64,000 bases of DNA from Bemisia tabaci (Eukaryota; Arthropoda; Insecta; Hemiptera; Aleyrodidae), in NCBI RefSeq assembly GCF_918797505.1, contig NC_092801.1, positions 29,604,477-29,668,476 on the forward strand, given 5' to 3'. The position numbers were made by a program, and so were the translations under genes. The first letter of the stretch is position 1. The number at the start of each line of letters is the position of its first letter. This document shows, piece by piece, positions 24,301 to 38,238 of the stretch. Under the pieces are notes generated by a model. The model saw only the letters and a program-made list of their open reading frames with translations. It was not told the origin of the DNA and did not search any database.

Positions 24301-27300
24301 ACACTTGTTGTTAGTCCGAAAATGATTCCTCCTCCGTCTCTTCACACATTCCAAAAGGACACATATTAAAGTCTAATTCCAAAGTAGATTTCCACAGGTT
24401 TTCATCCAATAATCACTGATAAACTAAGTTAGAGGAAAATAAAAAATGCAGCTGCATAACAACTTCCAACGCAGATTTTCGCATGTTTTCACTGTTATCA
24501 CTGTTTTCACTCACATATCATTAACATCATCTCAATTTTGTTCTCCCAGTGATCAACTGGAGAGAACTTTCCTTTCACTCTGGGCTATTTAATCAATGTA
24601 AAATCTCGAAAAATCTCGATCGCTAGTGAGATTCTCCTCTGTTCTCTTGTAAAAAATCGCTTGAAAAAGCGATTTTTTGTATGTGTGAGTGCGCTCCCAT
24701 AAGATCTGATGTAACCGCTTATTGTATTAGTGTGTATTTTACAGGGGTTTTTCGAGACTACCGATAGTCGCTGTTCGATACGTCGATACGTCGATTCAAT
24801 TCTAAACCTACCAACCCTTTCCTACAAAATACCCTGTTCCTTCTGAGTTTCCTTAACTTTGCCTTCTTTAACTCCGTTTCTAAATAAACTGTATTAATTA
24901 TCTGAAGTTCTTTATATCTTAAAGCTTCAATTTCCAATATGAATTTCCTAACTTTTTCACCATTTTCCTTATAAAACAAAATCAATTTACGTATGTACTT
25001 TTTACCCTTGTGTTTAGCGCTTGTTTCATTTGTGCGTCAGCTTTGATACAATGGCGGATTGTTTACGTTCATTTTATAGTTGAGCATTTTCCAATTTTTT
25101 CCTTTAAATCTCTTCGAAAAAGTCCCAAAATGACTTAGCACTCTTTAAATAAGTAATTCACCCCTTCAACTTAACATTGATGGTACTTTGGATGGTTCCA
25201 CCTTTTGCAGTGAGAGAAACTGAATTGCCGAGTTTCTGAGCTGGCTATGGCTGGCTCCTTGGTTTGTCCGTGTCCTTCGGTTTGATTTGTGATTTGTGCA
25301 ACTTCCTTAATGGATAATCTTACTTATCAAAATACTCTTTGACTGTGCGTGGAGTGTAATTTTGTCTTGAGTCTTGACAGCATTAGCACCATGTGAATCA
25401 AAATTTCAATCAACTCCATTTTTGCCGCAGGGTAGGGATCCTTTAGCTATCCTACCGCTATCAGAGTGCTGTCGAGAAACTAATCACAACTGTCGGTATG
25501 TTCTGTTGAGCAGTTATGTAAATATAAAACGGTTGTATTTGTTAGTCAATTTCTTTTGTATGTGAACAATAACTGAATGTCCAGAATTCCAAACATCTGA
25601 CTGTATCTCAAGTATATGTCGGAAATATTTATCAAGGTCAGAGTTTGTGAATCCTTGGCAGCAGTTAATGAATTTCCCCTAAGTAACAACTTCGCTCAAC
25701 AAAGTTTGGTAAGTAAGTACAGCTCAGATCCACCATCGTACACATATAATTACATATTAGTTTAAACTCAGTGCGAGTAATGTTTTGAGGGTAAAGTGTT
25801 CTCTATTCTCCAACATTTATTAGCAGGGGTGCGAATTGCGCGGAGGCTGAGAGGTACTTGTTATTTTTCTAGATTTTTCAGATTTGCAATTTTTGTGGAA
25901 TACTTACTGTGACTTTGGCACACATTCTAAAATTAACAAGAAATTCCACAAAAGTTTGATCAGCGCGTTGTGCTGACCTTCTTGCGAGAACCTAGCCCGA
26001 AGCTGAAAATTGCAGAGGCATGAAACAATGTTCACTTTGGTTTGTGAGATTTTCTTATAAACTTGGCATCCTCATATTTGTCCGACTTTTACCAAAATAA
26101 TCTTGAAATTATCTCTCCCATCACCACATAGCAACAAAATTAGCATAAACATTCTTGATAAGAGGTGGCATAGTATCCAGAGACCCCTGAGAGTTTTGTA
26201 TTAAATACTAATGATGCTCCTCTGGCAGAATTAAAAATTGACCATTCTAAACTACATACTCATATCAACAGCTCTTGCTGACAACAACCTGCTACCTTCA
26301 TCAACTTAATCTGAAATTTAGAATAATAGATAAGCCGCCAACTAATGTACTATCATTTCCATGCAAACAGTCAACCTTGTATTTATTGAGGAATGATAAA
26401 TACAGTTTTTACTATGCCTTAGAGTTCTTACCATAATTCTTACCATTTGGAGTCAGGAAATAAAAATAATTGCTTCATTTTTTGCATTTTTATTGGCCAA
26501 CTAAGTTCACAGTGGAACTTTCGTCTACTTGGTGTTAATGAAGGTAAATATTTATTCTTCTCTTATTTGGATGAGAATTACCTAGGTACATCAAATAGGT
26601 ATGACATACTGTGACACTGGGTGCCGCTACTAGGTACTCTACTTATATTTCAACGATACTGGAAAAATTCATAACTCAGGTAAGGGCGTTATCTTGCAAG
26701 CTACAGAGCTAGTAATTAGTCATATTTCGATCCTTTGAGATTCTTTCATCATTCAGAAATAAAAAACTAAATTCAGCTGGAACAGGCACATTTCTAGGAA
26801 GGAATGTGACGGATCATTTATATCTAATTTATATCTCATCGTCATCTCATTTATCAAACAATGCTTCTCGTCCTCATCTTGTTCTAATCTTGTTGAGAGC
26901 AGGCGAAGATTTGAAATGCGCGCTACAGATTCGGTAGTCGCCTGGCAAAAGTGGTACCCGCCTGACGTCACAAAACTTCAAGATGTCAACAAAAATCAAA
27001 CTGGGACAATAATCAAAGAAAAGGACTGTGGTGGTTACAAAGGAATACCTAAATGATCATTCATTTTTTCGAACCCTTATAATTTAAAAAAATTAATTTG
27101 AAGTGAAGTACGTATTTGGAGACTTTACACTTTACTGGGAGAACATCCAATGCCCAGCATGAGCATTGGAAACGTCATTCGTGAACTCAAAATGACCGAC
27201 TTGTTTCGAAGTGCAAAGCTTCATTGTTGATTGTAAACAAACTGCAGACCACCACACTGAGTCATAGGTTATGTTATGGTACACGAATGGAATTTTGATT

Positions 27301-27702
27301 GCCAGATGGTGAGTAAAATATATCAAAAAAATATCTGGTTGCCCGCTATTACGCAGTCTGTTTTCTATTATTCTTAAGGAATTTGTCGGTGAGGCAACGC
27401 CGCTGCGTGGGACTTTCGCGCCTCTCTCAGCTGATTAAATGCACTGATGCCGCTTTCACTCGCTTAATATGGATTTGAGTCTATTATGCAGTTTGCAGTT
27501 ATACTAGGTAACGGCAACGGCTCATCATTAAAAACACCTATCTGCCCAGGGAAACCAATAGCTCAGTTGTTCTTTCTGTTAGATCAACCAGTAATAGTGG
27601 TTCCCGTATTGCTCTAATTTATTCAAGTAAATTGATGCGAAAGTTTATATTTGAATATAGTGCCAGAATTTCAATGCAATTCAAAAACGAAGTGCAAGGG
27701 TG

Positions 27703-27733
<31 letters not shown>

Positions 27734-30700
27734 GTTTTTAAATTTATTGGAATCACTCCTCAATTACATTATGAGAGAAACGCGATAAATTTTGGAGTCT
27801 TTATGGCATCATTCAGAAAATCGATGCATCACATAATACCTACCCGACGGAATGCGTTCGCTCGTCATGAGGGTTTTTCCTGGGCAGCCCCAGCCCGCAA
27901 CGGGGCTAAACGAATCTCCCAGGCTCCAAGTCCGTCTGGCGCTAATGTGCCTCTTTCTATGTAACTGCTGTATTTGGACATCCCTCCATCACATAACTCC
28001 TCATGAAAGGATGAAAGGTGTGAATAATTTTTCCCGGGTTTTCAGAATATCACTCACCTAACTTTCCGGTGCTCATAACAAAGCGCTACAAAAAAAGAAA
28101 AGTGAAAAAACTATTTTCTCTGCGGCAACTTCATTGACCCACTGACCGACCGGTCACTATAGAAGTAGAGTGACCGACTGACCGCCTTACCGATATCAGT
28201 TAGAAGTTATCAGCGTAATAGATCATTGGCAGATAGTGCCCTCCGAAAATTATTGTTTTGTTTTTTTCCCTTTCTATGGAGTAGTGGCCCGGCCCAGGGT
28301 GGCATGAAACGGAAGAAGGAAATGAAAAATTGGAAATTTCACGGATACATTTCATGAAATTTCACGAGGCTGTGAAATATTTCATATTTTTCAGGGGCTG
28401 GAGTATGCAACCCGCACTCAAACAAACAAAAATAGAAGAAATTTACAATTTCTACATTTTACTAAACATGGAAAGGAACCGGCATTTTTCAATATCTTTC
28501 ATAAATTTCTGGATTTTCATGAAATATTTCACGTGAAATTTCTAGCTTTTATTTTCCATGAAATTTTTCATTTGAAGGGATGAGCGGCTAAAATGAGACC
28601 AGCGGTCGGAACTTCTCACCCCCCCCCCCCCCTTATCGGCAGAGGTTGCACAATTATTCTGCTAACTTGACAATGACGCAAAACGTTGAGCGGAGAAAGA
28701 ACATCTGACTCTCAATCAGCGCAGCGTTGCCTATGTTGAACAGGTTAACCGCATAGGTGCAGACGTGCAGATATCAATAATTTAATCGAATTTCTTGGGC
28801 AAAATGTGGCAACTTACCCGACCAAATGTAAACTTCACTTCACCTAACCTAGTTTGTGTGCCGCGCCGGTTTGTTTACATCGAGGTTCTTTCGTCCAAGT
28901 TATTGGGATTTCTTAGGGATAAAAAGGATAAAATTGATGGTTTTGTGATCCTTGAAATTGGAATAGAATCTGGGTTCATTTCAAATGTGTGATACGGCGA
29001 AGCATGTATTGTAAGTAAGTAGTTATGCAGCAGAAAACCTGTGGAAATCTACTTTGGAATTAGACTTTAATATGTGTCCTTTTGGAATGTGTGAAGAGAC
29101 GGAGGAGGAATCATTTTCGGACTAACAACAAGTGTGCACTGTAAGTAATAGAATTTTTCTCCTTGAGGCATGACAATTTCAAAATAAGTAGGGAGGATTT
29201 TGCTCCAGGAGAAGTAAGGATAGCTCACCCTGCTGTTTCTAGGTACCTACTATCTCCTTTCTCATGGAGGGATTGTGTGCACTTATGAATTTTAATTGAG
29301 TATGCATCTACGGTCTCTTGAGTTATCAGGGCAATGATGGCCATGTCGAGCTGATGGTTGTCTCTGTATGTGTGAGAATAATTACCTACTGCAAATAGTC
29401 TCTGCATGTGAGGATAAATTTCATGGCAAAACTAGATTTAACTGCATACCAATGTGGCAATTTCGTGAAATTTCTCTCAGCATAGACCTGCTCGTAGAAA
29501 GTAAGTGGCTGCGTCTTTTCAGTCTGGGGGATGAAAATTTTCAGCTGTTTTTCCTCACATTCACTTGAATGAATATGCAATTGATATGTGTGTTAAAATA
29601 TGGAAAAAATAGGAAACTTTTCATTTATCTAAAGGATCACTTGTTCACTCTGATATGTTGATTCCAGACACTGAACTGCAGAAGTTGAAGGATTTGTTAG
29701 GACCATCCGAAGCTCTAGCAATGATCAGGCCAAATATGCGACCCTGTCCTACTGTTCCCTGCCAAAGTTGCATGAAAAGAATAGGAGTCAACATGAAAAG
29801 AAAGGGACAGAGTAAGTCTTGTAAGGTGATTAACATTTTTAATTTTTTTTACATACCTCTTGGTTTCCAGTTGTAATTTATGTTTTAATTTTATCCACTG
29901 AATTTAAATAAGAATATAAATGAAAAAATGTAAACAAATGAAAAAGTATGTGGTCACCAACTGGTTGTCCTCTGAATTTTCATGGATAGTACTTTGAAAA
30001 GTTCTGCAACATCAGACCATAATCAAGAAGCAGTAAGGAAAATGCGTATACTTACTGACTTAACTGCAAGGGCTGACATGCTAAATTTGGGCTTTTAAAA
30101 TGCCCACTTACCTTCACTATAAAGTTGATGCAAAGAGTACAGTTCTAGAGTGATTAGACATTGTAAATTTGAAGGAAATTCCTCCCTCCAATGAGTATTT
30201 TCCTGCTTGAAGGAGAAGGAACAGCACATTATGTGTGATTGATATGCTGAAGGAAAAGCTCTCGCTTAAAATTAATGAAAAGAATCGGTCAGTTTAACTT
30301 GAAATATTCACTTATAACTATCAAAATTCAGAAATTTTTACAATTCATTTTGAGTGTGACCTTGGTGAATGATGATTATTTTTTTAATTTTATAGGCCAG
30401 TGACGATGCAATTTTTCTAAAAATCACTACCTGATCCTTGAATTCTTGGAATTTGTCTATTCTTGCAAGGAGCGAAGAATGCCTCATAGTGTGGAATATT
30501 TTGGAAGACCATGTGCAAAGAAGGTACAGATTATTCTTATTTTTTGGCATGCTAAAATAGATAAGAACATTTGTGAGAGGATTCACGGAAAAAAAAGGTT
30601 AAAAAAGTTTTGATTGGCAGGTTTTTTTTTTTTTTTCTCTAAAAAAAAAAAAAAAATAAATAAATAAAAAATTGTGTTTAATTTTAAGGCACTTTTTTGG

Positions 30701-32754
30701 TATACAGAACAATTTCAGTTCACTGACCCACATTGTTTTGAGCCAAGGAATGTGCTTTTGAATTAAATACAATTTTTCTTTCAAATTCAAAAACTTTTTT
30801 AACATTTTTATCAGTATATATTAGATGCTGCAATTGATCCTTAATTTTTAATGAGGCTCTGAACCTGTGTTTACCTCTGTGGTCAGGTTACCTGCTGGCT
30901 AATATACCTACTGTGAGGACTCTCACCCAGTGGATAGGAGCCAACCTAACTGCGAGGTCCTCTCACCTATCTGCGAGGTGCTCTCACCTATCGGCGAGGT
31001 CTCCTAACCTATCGGCGAGGCGAGGTCCTCGCCGTGAGCTGTCAGCACCTCGCGGCGAGGTCCATGCCTAACCGACTTCCTCACTGCGAGGTCTTGGCAA
31101 GGTCATCACCTAACTGCGAGGAGTTTCCTAACCGCGAGGTCCAAAATATGCTGCGAGCTGTCTGCGAGCTCGCTGCGAGGTAATATTTTCTCTAGGGGGG
31201 GCTTTCCAGGGTTGTAATACAGAATTTTGAAGGAAACACGCAGGTACGAAAAAGATTCAAAATTCGTTCAAAAAGCAAGAAGAACCAACAATTTTTGGTT
31301 TAAAATCCTTCTTAAGGATTCACAGAGACTACTTAAGCACGTTTTTGGAGGTGTCGCATGCCTCAAAAAAGTTTAAGACGACTGCAGATTGATCGATGGC
31401 TAAACTTGCTAAATACCGTTATTTTAGCCACCGACTTAGAGACCTAATAAATTCGATTTCTCGAGAAAAAGCAAACCAAAGCACGAAATATTTCTACTTT
31501 AGCTTCCCAAGGATGTGTAGAAGCTCCCTAAGGGTGTCTCATTAGGTGACCTTTGGTGACTTTTTTTTAAAATGAAAGTACGTGGGAAAAATCGGCATTT
31601 TTTCATGAAAAATAGGTACCCAACTTCTACCTTGTGTAGAATGTATCAGAATGCCTCGGAGAAAAATTGTAATTAGTGCGTTACAATCCTCTTAGAGTCC
31701 TCTACAAAATGGTATAAGCAAGAATTCTGAGAGACCATTTCATGATTCAGGAGAGGCTCCGAACGCTTTGTTAGAAATAGCCACTTCACGAGTCAGAAAA
31801 TACATATCCGACTATTCGCACAGTTTGTGACACTTTCAAAGTGACTAGAAATTTTTTTGAGTTATACTACGTGTAGTTTATGACCCGTAGATACTATATT
31901 CATCAATTTTGACTCGAAAAAAAAATGTCCAATTTCATAAATATCGATTTTTGAGCGCTCCCGAGCGGATTGGGACCATAGTGCGTTGCTTTGACATATC
32001 TCCACACCACTGTTATCCTTTTCAAAAGTTGGTACTCCTTGCTCTGATAGCCGCGGCCAGCAGGATAGTGGTAAGTGCAATCTGTGATGAGCCTCGAGAC
32101 TCATTAGACCATTTGCTAAACCTGGCTCATACAGGAGTCCACTCAGCCCTCTCGTCCCCACGCTCCTGATCACTGCGTCGGCGTCACGAAGAACAATGGG
32201 CCTTGGGCCGCCTTGGGTCCCAACGCGGCCGATACCCGTACCCCAATTACTCACGCTTCATTAACCATTTCACCGTCACGCTAGGATTCGTCCAATTTTC
32301 AAAAAAAATTGTTTCGCGTGTATTTAGCAATTTTTTCCTTACTCTCCGTTAAAACACAAATAAAAAGAGACCTCATTCATAAAAATCGGCCGAATAGAAG
32401 AGAAGTTACAGTAATCGAAATCCGAAGAAATCAACAAAACCTCGACTTCTCGATACGAAAAATAAAATGAAGGGGAAAAAAAGAAAGTATAAATTACAAT
32501 TAAATATAATTGACCTCAGAATTTGACAAGCAATTCATTTATATACCTAACGCTGAAAAAACTGGGAGAAATTACGAAAAATTCGCCTCTTGCAAGGGGC
32601 TTCTTTGTAAGAATTTTGACCTGAAGACAACGGTCGAATAACAGCAGTACTCCATACAATACACGGTGTGCCTGAACGAGTTAAACATTTTTTATACGTC
32701 CAAATCGAAAAATCGTTATATTTTTAACTACAATGTCTCTTGAATCGTTTAAGC

Positions 32755-32800
<46 letters not shown>

Positions 32801-35800
32801 CCGTCGAGATTCTGGAACGCAAAGCCGCTTTAAAAGTATTCTGGGGCTATAATAGCTAAATCACCGGTAGTAAATCCCGTTATATTATTAAAAAGAAATT
32901 GACTCCATAGTTTAATTCCTTAGTTTCTTGAATACGATTATTTTAAGAACTTAAACATTTATACCACCAATTTTAGACATGGGGTGACTTTCTGAGAGCC
33001 GATAATATCACGAATTTCTCATAGAACCCTTCAACAGTGGCTTGCTTTTTTGGCAGCCGATTCGGCCATCGAATCGGAGTTTAAATGGAAGCTGATAATA
33101 ACCCAAAGCTCTGAGAAAAATTTTGAGATGAGTATAAGAACGGTTTGTTGTAAGTAACGAGGAGAGGCGGGCAAAGCGGCTAAAATCCGATCTAATTTTT
33201 ACAGTTTTTCTGTTGAATTAATGTTGCCGCGGGCTTCTGACTGTGTCCACACATAGTTTCTGTTCAGCATATCGATACATAAGTATTATACGTAGAATCT
33301 AATTTTCACGTCGGGGAGTCGACACATTTTGATTTTTTCGATTTCATACGGAAAATTGATGGTTTTTCGGGATTGAAATTATTATTGTTTCATGAAAAAT
33401 AAATGCACCCAAAATGACTATAGCATATTGATTTTTACACATTTGCACTCACGAAATTGGTTGGTAAATTCAACGAGTGGGTGCATCGACCTGGTATATC
33501 AAGTTTCTGCAATTTTTTACGGCAAATCAGTAGATTTTCGGGATGTAGATTGCTTACTTTCAATTCATGAATGAATAAAGCAACGACATGGTTGAACTTC
33601 TTTGCATGGAAAGACGTTTAAAATAACAAAATCAAGACGTCTTTAATGCAATTGCATTTATATCGAGTCAATTCCTTTTCAATAATATTACGGGATTTTT
33701 ACTACCGGTGATTTGGGTATTTTAGCCCCAGAATACCTTTAAATCGACTTTATCTTCTAGGAGTTCGACAGAATTTTTCCTCTCTTCGCTTAAATTATTC
33801 CGTAGCACTTTTCTTCAAGAATCTGATAAGATTTTGCTTGAGGCAGATCAAAAAACTTAAATTCGATCGAATAGCTTTCTACATTCACAATACACGGTCT
33901 CGTCAAGGTGCGTCTTTGACCTCGCAGTGTTGGATCGTGAATTCTCTTGTTGTGCTGTTTGCCTGTTTTGAAATCTCTGTAAATGAAAACTAAAGGGGTT
34001 GATATGTGCGAGTTAATGACGCGCCTTATCAACACATTGTGTTGGAGTTCACTGCTTGTTTTTTGACTGCTATGATTTCACGTACTCTTTCATTCCGAGC
34101 GCGATTCCGCCTTATACTCCGACCAATCTACGTCATAAGTCCACTTCAGTGCCTGAAGAATGTCCAGGGACTGTTCATGGAGCCGTAAGGTAGTAAATGA
34201 GGAGATGCGATTTGGTGGAAGAGCTCTGGCAGGATTGTTTTCAGTGGTAGTTGGGCGTCGCAGAGCGCACGAGAGCTTCATAAAAGGAGCATGTTAGTAG
34301 TAGTCTTACATGAAAAGAAATAATAAAAATTCTAACCTCGAAAAGTTGGTCTGCAATGTTCTCTACGGACATTATATCAGGACATATGTGAGCAACATAG
34401 CAAGGGTAAATGCACTTAGAGATTAAAGGCCTCAGCTGTGTCTCGCAAAAAGCAGGAACGAAGAAGACAGGGAGGGACTCGCTGTGCTTTAGATCTGACA
34501 TATCAGCCGCTAGGGATGTAGTTTGCATAAATTTGGCAGAAGTCTGGGTTCCTAATTTGAAATCTCTCTGACATAAGAGATGTCCCATATCCTCCAGTTC
34601 TCGCAAAGAGGAAGGTAGATAGTCGGCCATCGGTTCTTTCACATTCAGGGCTGTGACAAAAAAAAATCGTGCTGGTCAGCGCGTGCTAAAGGGATTAATA
34701 TACATATCGATGGTGTAAATCTGCAACCACGTATCTCGTTTGCGGTGTTGGAAAATTTCCGCTCCTATTTCAATTTTTTAAAGAGGAACAAATCAACATC
34801 ATTGGTTGCAATTTTCATAGAATTTTCCTCGCACAGAGAAGAAAAATCACGGCAGTTTCTAATAATTGCATTTGAGTGTTTTCCCTGTAAAAAATAAAGT
34901 ATGACAAGAAGTCTGCCACGTTGCAAACCGGATTTACATAGTCGATATGTCGCAGACAAATAATAAAATCAGGCATTTTGTCAAATGCCTAGGCACATAG
35001 TCAAATATTCTAACTTAGATTGAAATTCTGCTTCTATTCCTAATTTCAGACAAAATAATTCTCTGCTCCTGCAAGAAAAAATTCTCAGTAAAAATGTGCA
35101 CACACAATAGTGTTTTAAGCAATTTTTAGCTCCTGAAGAGACACTGATCTTGACATTTTCAGCATGTCGTAAAATACAGAATTTTTGGAATTTCAACATT
35201 TAAAAATATGAGAGGCAATTGAAGAGGAAGAGACAAATGAGGTTCGTAGGTTTTATTAGTTATTTTTCCAAAAATAGTGAAAAATTGTGAGCTCTTCGCC
35301 ATAAATTCACAAAATTTTGTAGACCGTCAAAATTTGACCATCTGCCTAGGCATTTGACAAAATGCCTAATTTCACTATTTGCCTGCGACAGATGTCCAGC
35401 TTGAAAAATAGTTTATATTTTTTGAACAAACCAATCTGTATGCACAAAAAAGAAAGTAAAAAACAAGCGAATTAAATTTTCCATAAAGCAGAGCACGATT
35501 CAAAGCACTGATGTTTTCACAATATGGTGGAGTTCCATGTGAAATAAAAACTAAATGAATGTCGAAGGACATTTGGGAGCGTCACAGACATGCTATCCAT
35601 ATTTATCATAGTATTGGTCGTGGAATTTGTTACTTGCGACTCCCATGAAGAATAGAAGACAATGATCCCATGGATGTTTATTATTCTTACCAGCATCGCT
35701 TTCTCCGCATGATTGTCTACTAGAAATGACATAAGTTGCCGTTTGATTAGGATCGGTCAAAACCTGACTGAGGACGGGGGAACAATCCAATTCGTCGTCA

Positions 35801-38189
35801 CAAATGATCGTCACTGCATTTTCAATCTCATAACTGCCGGTGTCTTTATGTATATTGATCAGAGTGTAATCTTCGGACAAGTTCTTCCTTATATTCTGAA
35901 TACCGGAAAGGATTTTGTCATTTTCATCCTGTTCAAATAAAAATCAGAGTATAAGTAAAACCGGGTTCGGGCAATAAAAGTAATTATGGGGGACGGAGGG
36001 GATGACAGACGCAAAAATTTTAGTGAGTAATAGACTAACGACTTCATTTTTCCCTTGGTTTTGGTCTATATATTTTAGCAAAAGAAATTATATAAATATG
36101 TGTTTTCTTAAATGACCCAGAAAAATTGATTCCCTTCTGCCAAAATCTGCTTATTTATAAAAGTTGATAATCAATCAGATCTCAGGAGTTTTTACCAGTG
36201 AAACGGTGAACACAGCCGTGATTTTTCCTAATCTTCTGGCTTGGTTTAAAATGTTCTCTAATCCAGCGACGGTGTGGGCTACTTTTGCTGACGTCATGAG
36301 TAAGGTTGCGTCGTGTTTCGATGTGGATTCGTGGATTTTTCGAACTGCTTCTTTTTTATCATTTGCGTCCAGGATGGATAGAACTATATTCTTCACCTCG
36401 CGCTCTAACAACCATTCGACCAAACTAACCACTTTTCCGGCGCTTGAACCTGCAATTTAAAAAAATACCAATATGATTGTATCGCCCTGTATTATGAATT
36501 AAATTGCTGTGGGAAAAGTGGAATCAGAGCTGCCGCGATAGAGGAGAGAGCAGTGTCAAATTTTCGAAATCGAGATTCTTCTAAAATTCGTCCAATCTCT
36601 TTTAGACGAAATCGCAGAAATCGCTAAAACAGCAAAATTCATCTCAATTGTAGAAAAACGAGACAAATGAGGAAGCCGTAAGTGCGCAAAAATACAATAA
36701 AAATAATAATTAAGTAAAACCACATACGTTTCTAAAATGAGCCTAAAATATAATTTTCTGATCACAAAATGCAGTTCCATTGTTCAGTGATCTTGAGAGA
36801 ACCTAAAACGCCTTCAATTATTCGGATATGCGATAAGGGTATCCGTCGAGCGCGAATAGTTGTATCAAGGCTTTGTCATAATCGTGGCGTCTATTTTTCA
36901 AGTCTCAGCGTGTATCTCGTCTTGTACATTGCAACGTATGGATTTATTTTTGTAAAAGGAACTATCTTGCGCAAACATCTATCTGGACATCTGGACTGAG
37001 AGGTGAGTTTGCTGGATAGACTTGGGCAATGGAATGCGCGTTATGCGTACTAAAATTATATTATGCTCAGTGGCACTTCTAAAGGAATTCACCTAAAATG
37101 ACGACGGAGGTTTGGAACTTCGTATCAGCGATCCATTCATCCTGCTCCGCACATCTGTCATTTAAAATTGGTGTTCGGATTGTATTGGCTGTGTAACTCC
37201 TCCCAACGTCTAACAGCAGTTTTCCACCCTGTTCCGTTACCATCTCAACGTAGCTAGACAATAGACACAAAATGGGCGGAAATTATATTGAACAAAAACA
37301 TGTAAAAAAATAATGTGTTATTTGATGGTTCAATTTTGCAATTTTTTTTCGTTTTCTGTTCATTTGTTTTTGTTTTTTTAATTAGTCAAAAATAACTCCA
37401 AATTAAACAAATTTTGGATTTTTACAAGCAAATTTTCTGATAGCAAGAATAAGTTCTCTTACAGAGCTAGGTTCAGCCTTTTGTACCTACTTTAGGCAAA
37501 TTATCACAATATGAAAGTAAAAGCGCAAAGTAAATTTATATTTTGAAGTGTTCAGTGTCTACAAATATTAAAACGGCTTGCAGAGTATTTTACAACAATT
37601 TCTGATAGATATTGAAGTCTGGTCTCGGAATTTTAAAGCGGATTTGAGAAACGCAGATTATGTTAAATAAGATCAATCTGCATTTCTGGCTTTCTTCTGA
37701 TAAAATCGAGTGTTTGCACAGAGGCGTCATGACATTGGAACATTCTAAAATTGCCACAAAAACTCATTCCTTATTAGTAGACATAATCGAGAGAATTTTT
37801 TCGCAAATTATATTGAATGTTATCAGTCTGCAATCAGTTGCAAAAAAAATGTTACATTTTTGTACAAGAAAATGCACCTAGTTGCCCAAATACCCATCCG
37901 CACAAAAATAGACAATTCCTGGCAAGTTTAAAACTTCACTGGAAAAAAAACACATTAGATCTATAGTCCAGACTCTTAAAAACATCGACAGGAAAAAGTA
38001 CTCTTGATTCAATCAGAATCTAGCTTAAATCAAGAACCAAGCCTCTTAATTTAAGCGGATTTCGTTTTGATTCAAGCAAAAATCCGATTGAATCAAGAGT
38101 ATTTTTTCTTATCATTGTTTTCGAGAGTCTGGACTCTAGATCCAATGTGTTTTTTTCCAAGTTTGCGATGGACTTTACGTCCTCGTGCA

Positions 38190-38238
<49 letters not shown>

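Larger units (their letters stand above)
22249..31197. mobile_element. 8.95-kb structure with near-identical inverted arms of about 2.16 kb
   Basis: Left arm 22249-24403 and right arm 29033-31197 are reverse complements with only scattered differences (open frames read from both arms differ by one or two residues). The outer ends read CCCTAGAGAAAATATTACC and its complement. The 4.63-kb spacer shows no recognisable transposase. No clean target duplication. It lies entirely inside gene 1 intron 24. It could be a large TIR or foldback transposon, or an inverted duplication; read-level validation is needed to exclude an assembly artefact. Confidence 0.75.
20087..34336 (-). other. Gene 1 intron 24, 14.25 kb
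   Basis: The longest intron of gene 1 separates the two halves of the TE domain. Donor GTTAGA and acceptor TTCACAG are phase 0. It contains the 8.95-kb inverted structure, tandem-repeat flanks (21300-22248 and 31198-32000), the foldback at 32799-33778 and a GC-richer block at 32000-32260. Confidence 0.75.

Noticed and set aside
22240..31205. Target-site duplication for the 8.95-kb structure
   Set aside because: Flanks (TTTCGAGG and GGGGCTTT) do not match in any length I tried; end position uncertain because of the G run.
31862..32254. 130-codon minus frame in a GC-richer block
   Set aside because: Composition-driven frame inside repeat-like DNA next to CACTATGGTCC-type ends; no conserved motif.
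34765..34885. Minus-strand frame GKHSNAIIRNCRDFSSLCEE after a TTTTTACAG acceptor, tempting as the missing KR C-terminal exon
   Set aside because: Splicing from exon 23 (phase 1) into it meets a TAG almost at once. Exon 24 joins exon 23 directly in the right phase, and the resemblance to QTNYGFANS...CEK is weak.
38192..38236. Poly-A run as a retroposon tail
   Set aside because: No upstream poly-A signal at the right distance and no flanking duplication, unlike the one at 60503.
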